Shown here: in pieces, positions 23,250-35,168 of the stretch
How positions within the stretch are numbered: the first letter of the stretch is position 1
Layout: every line of letters starts with the position of its first letter
From: Elephas maximus indicus
Lineage: Eukaryota; Chordata; Mammalia; Proboscidea; Elephantidae
Assembly (NCBI RefSeq): GCF_024166365.1
Contig: NC_064831.1
Coordinates: 81,914,268-81,978,267 of the forward strand
Direction: 5' to 3'
Length of the DNA: 64,000 bases
The notes under the pieces: model-generated
What the model saw: the letters and a program-made list of their open reading frames with translations, nothing else
Database searches by the model: none
What the model was told of the DNA's origin: nothing
Program-made: the position numbers and the translations under genes

Positions 23250-24005
23250 TCCTTAATCTAATTGCTCCTTTTACTTGTTATTGACTCACATTAGCATGAC
23301 TTTGTCATGTAAGAAAGAGAACATTGGATTATATTTGGGTTAGTAACGAAATTTTCTCCTGTTTACATACACTAACTGGCCATTGCGAATTAAAAAGTGT
23401 TTATTTTCCTTTTATTGTACTATAATTTTTAGTTGTAGATCAGTATAACATTGACACTGACTTCACTAAATGAGTCTTTATATTTCCAGCTGTTATTTTA
23501 ATACCTAGAAAAATGATATGGTGCAGAATTGTATCTTTCTGAAACTCTAAATGTTATCACTGCTGAAACAATCAGGCAATGGAGCACGTTTAGAGGTAAT
23601 TATGATTTATACAGCTAGGATTTCTTCCACGTTCATAACCTTCCTTACGGCCAGGCAAAACATGCATTTAATTCGGCTTTAGGAGTTTACTAACACAGAG
23701 CTCTTTTTACATAGTATTTTCTTATTTGTTAAAATTTGCTTGTCTTTGCTTTTACATTGCTTTTCTACTTTTCAATTTTATTTTTTACCTTTTATGTTTT
23801 CCAGAGTCATGTTCTTTAAAAAAAAAAAAGCTCTTAAATTTATGTACTAATTATACATTTCTATTTTTAATAATTCACTTATTTTTCTGTTTATCTTTAG
23901 AAAATCTTTTTTTTTCATCTTTCCTGGTTTCGTTTTAAACAGTTTAATTATATATTATTTAAATACTTTAAAACTTATTATTATAAGTTTTTTGTTGTTG
24001 TTATT
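23250..24005. other. AT-rich intergenic, possibly decayed L1
   Basis: Very T-rich, no gene. It may continue the L1 left of the two SINEs, but no diagnostic block is clear. Confidence 0.4.
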
Positions 24006-24275
24006 CATGAAGAGAGTGCTACTTAGCTCAAGTAGATAAAAAAAAAAAAAATTAACCTGAGACTAAATGGGCAGCTCCTGTCCGGAGGTGAGATGAGAAG
24101 GCAGAAAGGGACAGGAGCTGGTTGAACGGACGAGGGAAATCTGGGATGGAAAACAGGAGTGTGCTGTCACATTATGGGGAGAGCAACGAGGGTTACATAA
24201 CAATGTGCATATAAATTTTGTATGAGAAGCTAACTTGAACTGTAAACTTTCACTTAAAGCACAATAAAAAAAAGT
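24006..24275 (+). mobile_element. Afrotherian-type L1 3' end
   Basis: GAGAGTGCTACTTAGCTCAA, then GACTAAATGGGCAGCTCCTG, GGGGAGAGCAACGAGGGTTA, AACTTTCACTTAAAGCACAA and a terminal AATAAAAAAAA. The A-run at 24038-24051 inside it is an internal expansion. Confidence 0.65.
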
Positions 24276-24308
24276 TCATTTTCGTCTACTTGTTTTGTCA
24301 AAGACTAG

Positions 24309-24538
24309 TACTGTATTTTTACACAAATAACACACACATTCTTCATTTGTTTGCTGGCCATGCCCTCCCCCTACCAGGTATTATCATAAGTGCACAATGC
24401 TATTTTTTTTTTTTTTTTTATAGCAATGTGTGGAAGAAGATTTGCATGGAGAAGCTTGTGAGGGTGCCTCATGGGGCAGGGAGGGCATGGCCAGCAAACG
24501 AATGCAGAAGGTGCACCTTATTTGCATAACATACAGTA
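24309..24538. mobile_element. Palindromic MITE-like element with about 60-base inverted arms
   Basis: The left arm (24309-24369) and right arm (24479-24538) are reverse complements of each other. The inner 21 bases of each arm (24349-24369 and 24479-24499, core GCTGGCCATGCCCTCCC) are identical; the outer parts agree with some changes and both ends read TACTGTAT. The terminal TA on each side could be a Tc1/mariner-type duplication. The 109-base centre holds a T-run of about 19 and no ORF. No transposase is present, so if mobile it was non-autonomous. The superfamily is unknown to me. Confidence 0.75.
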
Positions 24539-24714
24539 GTTTTATAAAAGGCTCACACAAAACAATTGTGTTTTCGTTCATTTCTTTTTGTACATCTTTG
24601 GTTTATATATTTGATGAATAGAAGTATATGTGCCTTTTACATCTTCATTGAAGACTGTACATATTTTGTGCATACTTTGATCCATTTAATTTTTCTGGCC
24701 GTGTAAGAATAACA

Positions 24715-25570
24715 TGGGGGCATCAGACCTCCTCTAACTTCACAGAGGGGAGGAGAATCATTACCAGCATCAACAGCCCAAGGCTGATTGCTATGAGGTG
24801 GAGGTCAGACATACCTCTACCTTCCAACCTTTTTACCAGTTCTGATACCAGCCGTCTCTCCTCTTAGCCTGGCCTCTGCCCTACTTGGGCAACTGTTACA
24901 AAGCTCTTTAGCTCTGCCAGTAAGTGCCTGGAGGCACCCCACTCTGCCAGTAAGCCTCAGCTCGAAGGTGCTCAGCTCTCTTGCTGCGTGGGTTATCAAG
25001 CCTACCTCTGCCAACAATTGCCCAGAGGCACTCCACTCTGCTAGGAAGCTTCCTTCCCAAGGGTGCTCAGCTTTCTCACTCCGTGGGTCGGCACACCCAC
25101 TATAACCGCTTAGCTCCTTGGGCCAAAAAAGCCTACTATGCCATCTCTTGCTATTCTACCGGTTCTGCTGCCGCCATTTCTCTGCCACCACCTCTTTTTG
25201 TCTTACATCATCTCCAGTGTTACAGCTCTCTCTGTCTCCTGGATCTAGGAGGTTCTCAGTGCAGGAGCCCCAGGTTCAAAGGATGCTCTCCACTCCTGTT
25301 TCTTCTTCTTGGTGGCAGTGAGGTACTCCTTTCTGTTCTGGGCTTGGCTCTCTTTTAAGCCTAGGGGGTGGCTAAACTGACCAATCCCCTTGCTAGGGTT
25401 CCATACACATTATTTGCATGGTCCCACCCCCACAGGAGTTCTATGTACCTTATCTGCATTATTAGCAAGCTGTCCCATCCCCTTGGTGGGCTATAAACAA
25501 TCATCGTGGGGGAGCCACAAATACTATGGCTTTAAAGGGCCATATGAAGTAATTCACAGCACCACAGTCC
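24715..25570. repeat. Unclassified interspersed repeat family B, copy 2
   Basis: Shares ordered blocks with 10285-11290 (see that entry). It also carries an internal tandem duplication at 24912-25088 that copy 1 lacks. ORFs at 24981-25358 and 25118-25321 are read-through of the repeat. Confidence 0.6.
24912..25088. repeat. Tandem duplication, period about 94 bases
   Basis: CTCTGCCAGTAAGTGCCTGG...GGTGCTCAGCTCTCTTGCTG at 24912 recurs, diverged, as CTCTGCCAACAATTGCCCAG...GGTGCTCAGCTTTCTCACTC at 25006. Confidence 0.75.
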
Positions 25571-25749
25571 TGTACTCAGTCTTGTTTGAATTTAATATCA
25601 ATATCTGCATTTTTTTATTATTTGTATTTGTCTGGTAAATCTTTATTCATTCTTTTACTATCAACCTGTATGTGTCTTTATGTTTGCTACGAGTAGGTTA
25701 TAGTTGGATTTTCTCCTAATCCTGAAGACTTAGCATTTTAATATACCCA

Positions 25750-25907
25750 GTAACCCAGTGCCGTCAAGTTGATTCTCACTCATAGCAACCCTATAGGACA
25801 GAGTAGAACTGCCCCGTACAGTTTCCAAGGAGCGCCTGGCAGATATGAACTGACAACCCTTTGGTTAGCAGCCATAGCACTTAACCACTATGCCACCAGG
25901 GTTTCCA
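25750..25907 (-). mobile_element. AfroSINE, short form
   Basis: Antisense: CCAGTGCCGTCAAGTTGATT to CTATGCCACCAGGGTTTCCA. Confidence 0.92.
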
Positions 25908-26384
25908 AAAAAGAAGAGGCAGGAGCAGAACACATCCTCTGGACCCAGGGTCCCTGCACTGAGAAACTCCTAGACCCAGAGGAAGATTGATGACATATAT
26001 TAAGATTTTAATATAGGAGATTAAATAATTCATTCTAGGCAATTATTGGGGGTATCTGGGGCTTTTGCTTAGGCTAGGGTCAGGGGCACTGAGGATGAAA
26101 ACTATCACAGGGTATGAGGACAAGGAAAAACTCATGCTTGATCATGGGCAATACCACCTTACAAAGAAAAAATATCCTAAATGTCAAGTCCATGGAGTTG
26201 ATCAGAAATCTAGAACAGAATTCAAATCCAAGGATTTAAATGATCAGATACAATAGAGCAGTGGGTTCAGAAAACAGCCAAGAAAGCGTCCCAGAAGCCA
26301 GGGTACACAGAGAGACTTAGCATTTTTAGTCTTTTACCACACATGATAAAGAAGAAAATAATGATGGCAACAACAAGTTATTGA
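25908..26384. other. Intergenic, nothing recognised
   Basis: No supported feature. Confidence 0.5.
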
Positions 26385-26566
26385 TTTGTTTATTGACTCA
26401 TACTTACGCCAGGCATTGGACTAAGTTCTTTGGATAAAACGTCCTTTAATCCCCACAACTGCCCCATGAAGTACATGTTCTTCCAGTTTTGCAGACAGGG
26501 GAACTGAGACTCTGAGTTGTTAAATATGTTTTCAAATAACACAGCTAGTAAATGCCAAAGCTGACT
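26385..26566 (-). mobile_element. MIR SINE (antisense)
   Basis: ACGCCAGGCATTGGACTAAG, CCTTTAATCCCCACAACTGC, GACAGGGGAACTGAGACTCT, CACAGCTAGTAAATGCC. Confidence 0.75.
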
Positions 26567-27711
26567 CAAAGGTTGAAAATTGTGTTACGTTACTTTCTTC
26601 CAGTATTAACAGTTTTCTTAATTTATATTTTCTCTATTTTTAGAATTACATATTTTCCTTTGAAGTCTTCTAATTTTTTTCAACATCACACTTAAATGTA
26701 TAGATACTTCTATCAAACTTATTGACAATATTTTTTTATTATTAGTTTTACCTTAATGATTTCAAGAAAGAAAAAAGACTTCCATCTATACTGAAATTCT
26801 ATTTAGGACATTTTTTTTTTAACTTAATTCTGTATATTTAGCTGACCTTGCCACAATTCTTTCAGTCTCACTTTTCTTACTAATTTTTAGATTTTTTTTT
26901 GTCTCTAATAAATAGGTTGCTCCATTTGGATATATTTTTAAGTATTTTTTAAATAGAAGGGCATGAGTTCTATCTTTTTTGAGCCTTTGATTAGGATATC
27001 TTAGAATTTCTTTTTGTTTTCTTTGCAAATTAACATTTTTGCTTTAACCATAAACATGTTCCCTTAGTAGTATTTAGACTTTGCTCCATTATCAGCTGGC
27101 ATTCAGTTCTGTGATGTACTCTGAATTCAGCCTGTTTTCATTTTATGATAAGTAACTTTTATGTTTTGCCTAGATGTTTATAGATTTTTAAAAATCCTTT
27201 ATATTCAAAAACATTTTCTAGGTTACGTCTAAGTGTGCGTTTTTCTTCATTAATATTGCCTGGAATGTGCTGCACTATTTTAAATTGTACATTCTTTTTT
27301 TTTAGCTCAAAATATTTTCTTCCACTATTTCTTTAGAACTTGCAGCAATCATTTGTTCTGGTTATATCTTCTTTTTGCGGGGGGGGGGGGGGGGGGCGGT
27401 GGGGCCCTTCTTATCCATGTAGTAAGTATTCCTGATCCACCAAATAATTCATCTTTTCTCTCATCATTTTTATCCTTGTTTCTTTTCTCTGCACTGATAG
27501 AAAACTTCTCCACTTTATTTCCTATATCGTTTGTTTAGTTTGCTACAATTTAGATTCTGGTCTTTAACTGCTTCTAAGTTGGATTTCTTAATTCCACAAT
27601 TTTATTTTAGGGTACCTGAATCCAATCTTTATGTGCCAGCTTCCTTTTCAACCTCAGTTAAAATCTCAGGCATCACCCTTTTCATCTAATGCTTTCTTTT
27701 TCTTTAATAAA
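26567..27711. other. Very AT-rich intergenic stretch with a G18 run
   Basis: Long T-runs, no gene; parts may be decayed antisense L1. A run of 18 G lies at 27379-27396. No convincing ORF. Confidence 0.5.
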
Positions 27712-28345
27712 TACTTTATGGTGTTTTTGGTGAAAGTTTACATAGCAAATGAAGTTCCCATTTAACAATTTCTATACATATTGTTCAGTGACATTGGTTG
27801 CATTTTCCACATTGTGTCAACATTCTCCATATTTCCATCTCGGTTGTTCCACTTCCATTAATCCAGATTTCCTGCCCCGCCCCCCACCCCGACCCCCAAC
27901 ATTCTCATCTATGCTTGAGGGTAAATGTTGACCGTTTGGTCTCATATAGATGATTTTTTTTTTTAAGGAGCAGAGGATTCATGGGTGATATTGTTTATTT
28001 TATGAGCCAATCTGTTATTTAGTTGAAAGGTGACCTCCAGGAACGGTTTCAATTCAAAGTTTAAACAGTATCACAGGGCAAAAGTTTTGGGGATTCCTCT
28101 AGTCTCTACTGGTTCAGTAAGTCTGGTCTTTTTTTTTTTTTGTAATACGAATTAGAGTTTCGTTCTACATTTTTCTCCCATTGTATGCAGGACCATCTAT
28201 TGTGTCCCTGGTCAGAACAGTTGGTAGTAGTAGCTGGGCGCCATCTAGTTCTTCTGATCTTTGGATAGATAAGGCTGTGGTTCCAGTAGGCGATTAATCC
28301 TGTAGACTAGATTCTTCTTTGAGTCTTTGGTTTCCTTCTTAATGC
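27712..28345 (-). mobile_element. Afrotherian-type L1 3' UTR (antisense), copy 1
   Basis: TTGGTGAAAGTTTACATAGC, CATATTGTTCAGTGACATTG, TTGACCGTTTGGTCTCATAT, GGTCAGAACAGTTGGTAGTA and GTAGCTGGGCGCCATCTAGT match, in order, the sequence at 56652-57440. Confidence 0.8.
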
Positions 28346-28450
28346 TTTATTCCATATTTCAGAAAGTACTTATTGTCTAATAATAAAACACAGCAGCGGT
28401 AGGAATAAAATCTTTTCTTGCTTTATGTAGTCAACTATATATTTTTTTAG

Positions 28451-29245
28451 TTTGTTGTTGTTATGTTCTATCAAGTCAGTTCTGACTCAGGACAAAACAC
28501 TGCCAAGTTCTGCGCCATCCTCAAAATCACTGCTATGTTTGAGCCCATTGCTGCAGCCACTGTGCCAACCCATCTCATTGAGGGTTTTCCTCTTTTACAC
28601 TGACCCTCTACTTTACCAAACATGATATCCTTCTCCAGGGACTGGTCCCTTCTGATAACATGTCCAAAGTATGCCACCCTTGCTTCTAAGGAACATTCTG
28701 GCTGTACTGCTTCTAAGACAGATTTGTTTGTTCTTCTGGAAGTCCACGGTATGTTCAATATTCTTCACCAACACCTTAATTTGAAGGCATCAATTCTTCT
28801 TCAGTCATCTTATTCATTGTCCAGCATTCACGCATATGTGAGGCGATTGAAAATACCATGGCTTGGGTCAGGTGCACTTTAGTCTTTAAAGTGACTTCTT
28901 TGTTTTTTAGTACTTTAAAGAGGTCTTTTGCAACAGATTTTCCCAATGCAATATGTCGTTTGATCTCTTCACTGCTGCTTCCATGGGTGTTGATTGTGGA
29001 TCCAAGTAAAATGAAATCCTTGACAACTTCATTGACAACTTTTCTCCATTTATCATGATGTTGCTTATTGGTTCACTTGTAAGGATTTTTTGTTTTCTTT
29101 ATGTTGAGGTGTAATCCATACTGAAGGCTATAGTCTTTGATCCTCATCAGTAAGTACTTGAAGTCCTCTTGGCTTTCAGCAAGCAAGGTTGTGTCATCTG
29201 CATATCACAGGTTGTGAATGAGTCTTCCTCCAACCCTGATTTCAC
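28451..29245 (-). mobile_element. RTE LINE 3' part (antisense)
   Basis: Starts with the reversed tail TTTGTTGTTGTTATGTTCTA and runs through the reversed RT C-terminal region (CCAGGGACTGGTCCCTTCTG, TTGATTGTGGATCCAAGTAA, GCAAGGTTGTGTCATCTGCA). 5'-truncated just beyond the YADD region. Many stops. Confidence 0.9.
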
Positions 29246-29650
29246 GTTTATTTTAACAACAGGCATGTTTTCTCTCTGCCTCACTGATCCGGTGTTGGTT
29301 CTTGTTTACATTTTTGCTTCAGACTTAATAGGTCCTTATCCTATCCCCCTCAACAAAAACCCACTAACTCCTTCCTTCTTAAACAAGGAGATAGCTATTC
29401 AAGTTAGTTGCATTCTGTATCAGTCAAAATATTCCTCTTAAATATTAAATCAGAGAGCAAGTTATGGTGCATAGTCTTCTGCCAAATTTCGGGTGACTTT
29501 AGCCAGTAGTCTATAGTGTTAGACCATGGCAGGAATTGATTATTCCTTTGTAAATGGGAAGCAAATTCACTATTAAACAATTTGAAACATTCCGTAGTCT
29601 TCCTCTGGCCTGAAGCAGTGCATGAGAAAACACAGTGCTCTCAAAGTGTG
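29246..29650. other. Intergenic, nothing recognised
   Basis: No supported feature. Confidence 0.5.
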
Positions 29651-30520
29651 TGGCAGATTGAAGGTGGAATACATCCCATCCCACAGGCTCTTCTACTAAT
29701 GTGACTCTGACATTCCTTTATAGAGAGGTCTATTTTCTGTCCCCTCTGTGGTGCAAATAGTTTGTGTTCAACTACTAGCCTCAAGGTTGGTGGTTCGAAC
29801 CTAACCAGCAGCACCATGGAAGAAAGGCCTGGTGGTCTGATTTTGTAAAGATTATAGCCATGGAATAGGCATGAGCTGGACTCGATTCAATAGCAATGGG
29901 TTTGGTTTTTTGCTGTTTGAGCCTAGGCAGACCTTTGTACCCATCTCAGTCTTTAGAATATAACAGAAATGACATGTCCTGACTTCTAGGTCATGAAGTC
30001 GATGTGGCTTCCTCTCTGAGGCATGTACACTGGGATCCCTGAGCTGATGTGAAGTCCAGCTGACCTGAAGCCACTGTGCTTGAGACATCACAAGGAGCCA
30101 GGGCTGCATTTCCCAATAAACAAAGCATGGACTTCCCACCAATTTCCAGCTCATAGTTTCACCTGTCCCCCTCCACAGCAAAGACGTGGTGAAGCCATGT
30201 GAAATTGCTCACCACAGATTATCAAGTAAATACAATCAAGCCCGTGTTTACTTTGCTCAATGCAAGCCGGTGCATACCGTGCTTACTGGTTAATCTGCCC
30301 TGGCCAGGAGCACATAGAGACAGAGCTGCCCGAGCAATCCAGGATATTGCAGCCCCAGCTAGTTGAGTCTCTGGCAAGGTGCCAGAATGAGTGAGACTCC
30401 ACATGATTGCAGCCCCCAGCCTTCCAGCTGCCCCAGATCGCAGATTCTGGAGCAAACTAAATGTCACTGTTGCTTTAAGCCACTGAGTTTGGGATGCCTG
30501 TTACTTAGTATGAGATAATC
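29651..30520 (+). mobile_element. Old mammalian retrotransposon 3' region, split by an AfroSINE
   Basis: GTGTGGCAGATTGAAGGTGG at the left, then past the SINE ACAGAAATGACATGTCCTGA and an end CTTTAAGCCACTGAGTTTGG. This order is common in old mammalian L1M-like repeats; subfamily uncertain. Confidence 0.5.
29739..29912 (+). mobile_element. AfroSINE, diverged
   Basis: CCTCTGTGGTGCAAATAGTT head, box B GGTTCGAACCT, CTCGATTCAATAGCAATGGG tail. Sits inside the older repeat 29651-30520. Confidence 0.85.
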
Positions 30521-30546
30521 AAAGAAAAGTACCTCTCCTCCCCACA

Positions 30547-30752
30547 CCAAATCAAACCTATTGCTGGCCAGTTGATTCCAACTCATAGCAACATGTGTTA
30601 AAGTGTAGACCTGGTCCACAGGGTTTTCTTGGCTGTAATATTTATGGAAGCAGACTGCCACGCCTTTCTTCTGTGAAGCTGCTGGGTGGGTTTGAACCCT
30701 CAACCTTTAGGTTAGCAGCCAATCACACATCACTTGTGCCACCCAAGATCCC
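30547..30752 (-). mobile_element. AfroSINE, long form
   Basis: Antisense: CAAATCAAACCTATTGCTGG, GGCTGTAATATTTATGGAAG, TTGTGCCACCCAAGATCCC. Confidence 0.9.
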
Positions 30753-31499
30753 TTCCCATCCCTGCTCCCACCTATATTACTTTATACCCAGGAGATACTC
30801 CACAACCACCCACCTTTTCACCTTGGCCTGCTATGCTTTCCTGGGAGTTACAATTGCACAGGTGGAATCAGGAAGATTGAAAATGTGGGGGTGAGTGTCC
30901 TCAAGCAGCCAGGAAGTGTCTGTCACACTTTCTGGTTGGGGAACCAGCCCAGGTCCCTAATCCAGTGATCCAGAGCTCTCTTCTTCCTCCTTCCCATGAA
31001 GGAAGAAGGCTCTCTCCCTTGGTCATCCCACCTGCCCGGCATCTGCGTTAATTTCTCTGAGAATCCAGGGTAATCCATATTCATAGTCTTTGGTTTTTAG
31101 CACTTTTATGTCTTGGCAGCCCTTTTGGATTTTCATGGGTATTTTAATGGGAGTTGGAAGAAGGAAATCTAGACAACACTAACCAGCTACCTTCATGACC
31201 CAGAACTTCATCATCCAAATTGTCATTCTGAAATTCAGATATGCAGCGAATACAACAATCTGATACAAAACAACACAGCAGGTAGCCTTGGGAGAGGACC
31301 TCCTCTCAGTTCCCTGACCCACAGTCCTCCCCTGCAGGGCTCCACGGTGCAATAATTCATAAGGGAATAAAATAACCAGCATCTTCTTCCTGTCTTCTAG
31401 AGCCCCAGATACCACAAGGAGAAAGGGAATCCATATAAATACTAAAATATTGCCTAAAATTGCCTAACTCCAGGGTTCTTTGGATACCATTGGAGGCCA
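30753..31499. other. Intergenic, nothing recognised
   Basis: No supported feature. Confidence 0.5.
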
Positions 31500-31655
31500 G
31501 TTCTTCTCAAATTGTAATGTGCATATGGGTCACCTGGGGATCTTGTTAAAATTCAAATTCTGATTGATCAGGTCTGGGATGGGTACCAAGAATCTGCATT
31601 TCTAACAAGTGATGCCAGCGCTGCAGGCCCAGGACCACACTTTGAGTAGCCAGGC
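31500..31655 (+). mobile_element. MER5A-type hAT DNA transposon
   Basis: CAGTTCTTCTCAAATTGTAA, GGTCACCTGGGGATCTTGTT, AATCTGCATTTCTAACAAGT, GGACCACACTTTGAGTAGCC. Confidence 0.85.
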
Positions 31656-31904
31656 TGTAGGCAGTCCCATCTGAGCTTACTTCCTGAAGGTAGCCTCCAA
31701 AAGCCTCACCCTTCCTGCCTGACGAGGCGTGGTCTTACCTACAGCTACTGAAAGGACCCTGTCCCTCTGCTCTTGTCGTGCCAATGCTAGTGGGGGACTT
31801 TCTTGCGTTCGCCAGGGCTTTTAGGCTCTTCTGACCATTCTGTCCCGTCCCACGGTTACAGATAGTTCCAGAGGAAAAGGGTTTCTTCTTGTGCTATCAT
31901 GCAT

Positions 31905-32262
31905 TCACACTCTTTCCAATAGTTACTGAGCACTCTAGGCGTGACTCTTCTTGGGGCCAGAAATATGGAGATGAAAGGCCCTAATCAGAAGCTAGTCAGG
32001 GAGAAGATCAGTGAGTGATCACAACTCAGTGGGATAAATATTATGGCAGAGGCTGGCACAGGTGGTGAAGCTTGGTAGGTGGTATGTAGGCAATGCAGGG
32101 CAGTTAGTGAGTGGGTACTCTTCGAAGGCTTCCTGGAGACCACACTTGGCTGGATCTTAAGATACTAGTAGGTGTAAGCCAGATGAAGGGGAGGAAAGGG
32201 CATTTCAAGCTGAGGGAATAGCAGTTGTGTAAACGTTTGGAGGAGGAGAAAGTATGGTGAGC
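31905..32262 (-). mobile_element. L2 LINE 3' end (antisense)
   Basis: TTACTGAGCACTCTAGGCGT, GGGCCAGAAATATGGAGATG, GGCTTCCTGGAGACCACACT, GCATTTCAAGCTGAGGGAAT: the usual reversed L2 order. Confidence 0.7.
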
Positions 32263-32598
32263 TCAGAGCTGCTATCAGTTAAGTATAACTGGAGCACTGT
32301 GTGTGTGTGTGTGTGCATGTGCACGTGAAGGGCTCGGAGACAGTTAAGATAATCAGAGGTTAGGGCACCTGTCCTGTTCTGTTTGTCACACTCCTCAATG
32401 CCCCATCCTCCTTACTTGCTATGGCATGTGGGGAAGGGCATGGCTGGAGGACCTGGAAAGGAGCTGGTGTGGGGAAGCTGGGGGGTGGGGGAGGACCCTA
32501 ACCTGAGTAGTGGTTTTCCCCCTCTCCTTCATCTGCATAAATTTCTCTATTACCCAGGTACTCTTGATATAGGTTTTGATCTCCTATATTGGTATTCT
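32263..32598. other. Intergenic, short (TG)n
   Basis: (TG)n at about 32299-32315; nothing else. Confidence 0.5.
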
Positions 32599-32808
32599 AG
32601 AGTCCCTGGGTGGTGCAAACAGTTAACGTGCTCATCTGTGAGCCAAGAGGTTGGTATTTGGAGTCCACCCAGGGGCACCTCAGAAGAAAGGTTTGGTGAT
32701 CTAGTTCTGAAAAATTAGCCATTAGCCCTGTACAGCACAGGTCTACTCCGACACTTACGGAGTTGCCATGAGTCAGAGTCGACTCCATGACAACAGGTTT
32801 GGGTTTTT
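32599..32808 (+). mobile_element. AfroSINE2-like copy
   Basis: AGAGTCCCTGGGTGGTGCAA head, CAGAAGAAAGGTTTGGTGAT middle, GACAACAGGTTTGGGTTTTT tail. Confidence 0.9.
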
Positions 32809-33081
32809 TATTGGCAGTCCCCACCTTGTGGTTTTTCTTGCATGGATTTCTTGAACGCCCTCTGGGAATCCTTCATTGATCCTCTCTGATGGGCTTGAGG
32901 GTTAATGGTCTCCACTTCCCCATGCCCACCTGGGGTACAGGCCCGGAGCTCAGCACCCCTCAGGGAGGCAGACGTGTGGCCACTTTCTGCTGGGCTTGGG
33001 ACATATGAAGCTCTTGACATATTATTAACCTCTAAGCCCCACACTTCCTTTGTTGGAGATGGTTTACTCGAAGTTACTATC

Positions 33082-33565
33082 TTAGTTACCTAGTGCTGTT
33101 ATAACAGAAATACCACAAGTGGATGGTTTTAACAAACTGAAATTTGTTTTCTCGCATTTTAGGAGGCTAGAAGTCCAAATTCAGGAAGCCAGCTCCAGGG
33201 GAAGCCTTTCTCTTTCTGTCAGCTCCAGGGGAAAGTCCTTGTCATCAATCTTCCCCTGGTCTAGGAGCTTCTCAACTCAGGGATCCTGGATCCAAAGGAT
33301 ACTCTCTGCTTCTGGCTCTTCTTGCTTGGTGGTAGTGAGGTCCTTCTCTCTACTCACTTCTCTTTCCTTTTCTCTCTCAAAAGAGATTGACTCAGATACA
33401 ACCTAATCCTGTAGATTGAGTTCTGCCTCATTAACATCATAGAGGTTACGATTTACAACACATAGGATTATCAGATCACAAAATGGAGGACAACCACAGA
33501 ATCCTGGGAATCATGGCCTAGCCAAGTTGATACACATTTTGGGGGGACACAGCTCAATCCATAAG
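33082..33565. repeat. Unclassified retroposon family A, copy 3, with 10-base duplication
   Basis: TTAGTTACCTAGTGCTGTTA start; ACACAGCTCAATCCATAAG end. Flanked by AGTTACTATC at 33072-33081 and 33566-33575, which fixes both ends and points to target-primed retroposition. Confidence 0.85.
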
Positions 33566-33575
33566 AGTTACTATC

Positions 33576-35116
33576 AGTATACCCTTAAAATACAAAAGTT
33601 TTTTGTGCTTGTTTCAGAGACAGGGGACAAAGCTGGGAAGGTGTACCCAGTGTTCTCTGAGAGAGGGAGGAAAGGCATGTGTCAGTGAAAGACATGCTGA
33701 GGACAATTCCTGCTGAAAGAAGAGGGTGCACACAGTGGCCATGGGGGTGGAGAAGTGGGTCCTCAGGGAGACTACCTGGAAGGAAGTGTTCTATAAACTT
33801 TGATACCTTCTGGGTTGTTCCTCTGTCCCAGCCAGTAAATATTAAGCGTCTGGGCCAGAGGACTGCTAAGTACTTAGGAGGCCAAATGGTGTGTAAAACA
33901 TTCTTTCAACCCTTAAGAAGCTTACAGTCTATTTGGATAAGCAAGCTCGACTTACATAAACATCAATATTTTCACTGTTCGTGGCAGCAATTTGCTCCTC
34001 AATGCACCAATATCGCTAAATGTTGACCCTTTCTATCCCTTTATCTCAAAACCCATTTTACATAAATACAACACATTCCTAAAATCCTATTTCTCTTGTA
34101 TCTATTCTACAATTTCCATTAATGTTCTTTCTTTTTTCTTCCTTCTGTTTCTCCACTTGGATTTTGGGTTAGCCATTTTTTAAGTCCCATCTACACTGAT
34201 GTTCACCCTTTCCTTTGCCGAGCAGTAGGATGTGTTCATATTAAGAGATATAATTTAAATGATGGAACTGCGAATACATAAGTAACATACCGAGGCTATT
34301 TGATAGAAAGGCATATGGACCAGGCTAATTGGAAAACGGGGGTGGGGAGAGAAAAAATCTGAGAAAAAGAAAATGAGTTTCAACTCAGCCCAAATATTTT
34401 TAAGCCAAAGAAGTTGGCCTGGCCCCAGTTCTATCCTTGGTTGGACACAATATATGATTGGTGCACTTACAGAAAAAGAAAAAAAAATCCATCCATAGGG
34501 TGAGAATCTAAGTATCTATTTTCTATCCTAGTGACACTCAGAAATCATTCTTCGCATTTATTTTTCAACTTTGTCTTCGGCCGTGAACAAAATTGAAGCT
34601 GGCAAAGAATGGTTCATGTGAATTACTTGAACAACAGTTTCTCACTGTGTTGAATTACACTGAAGCCACTTGCTGTGAAATATTGCCACAGTCCAGTAAC
34701 ACTGGAAGGTATTGTCACTTTTCCCATGCCCATGGGGTTAGCCCGATTCCTTCCTACATAAGTGAGCCGGCAGGCCTTTCTAAAGCGGGGGAGAAAAGCT
34801 CTCCAAATCCTAATAACTAAGCAGGTATATACAGTTCATTAACATTTTTAAGACTCACAAGCCAGTTTATCTTCCCACGTCACCCAATCTTCTTTTTACT
34901 TCCCTAGACTAGATGTCAAGGTTACGTGGCTTCTGAATGTTTGAAATACCTCTAGTAGCCAATAGGGCAAGGAATCATGGAAACAATGTCTTAGGTAATA
35001 GTAGTTTCATTTAGCTTAGAAAAATCATCTAGCAATGAAAAGTAGTGGAGAGGCCAAAATAGTCATGAGAGTTATATGAATCACAAGTCATTCATAATAG
35101 CCACGCTTTTCCTAAA
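33576..35116. other. Intergenic, 1.5 kb
   Basis: A possible L2/MIR3 scrap at about 33835-33945 (AGCGTCTGGGCCAGAGGACT, AAGAAGCTTACAGTCTATTT); otherwise nothing recognised. Confidence 0.45.
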
Positions 35117-35163
35117 TATATCTATCTATCATCTATCTGTCTGTCTACCTACCTACCTACCCA
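35117..35163. repeat. (ATCT)n/(CTAC)n microsatellite
   Basis: ATCTATCTATCATCTATCTG, then CTACCTACCTACC. Confidence 0.9.
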
Positions 35164-35168
35164 TACTC

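Noticed and set aside
35117..35163. CRISPR-like short direct repeats
   Set aside because: Plain tetranucleotide microsatellite without spacers; the genome is mammalian.
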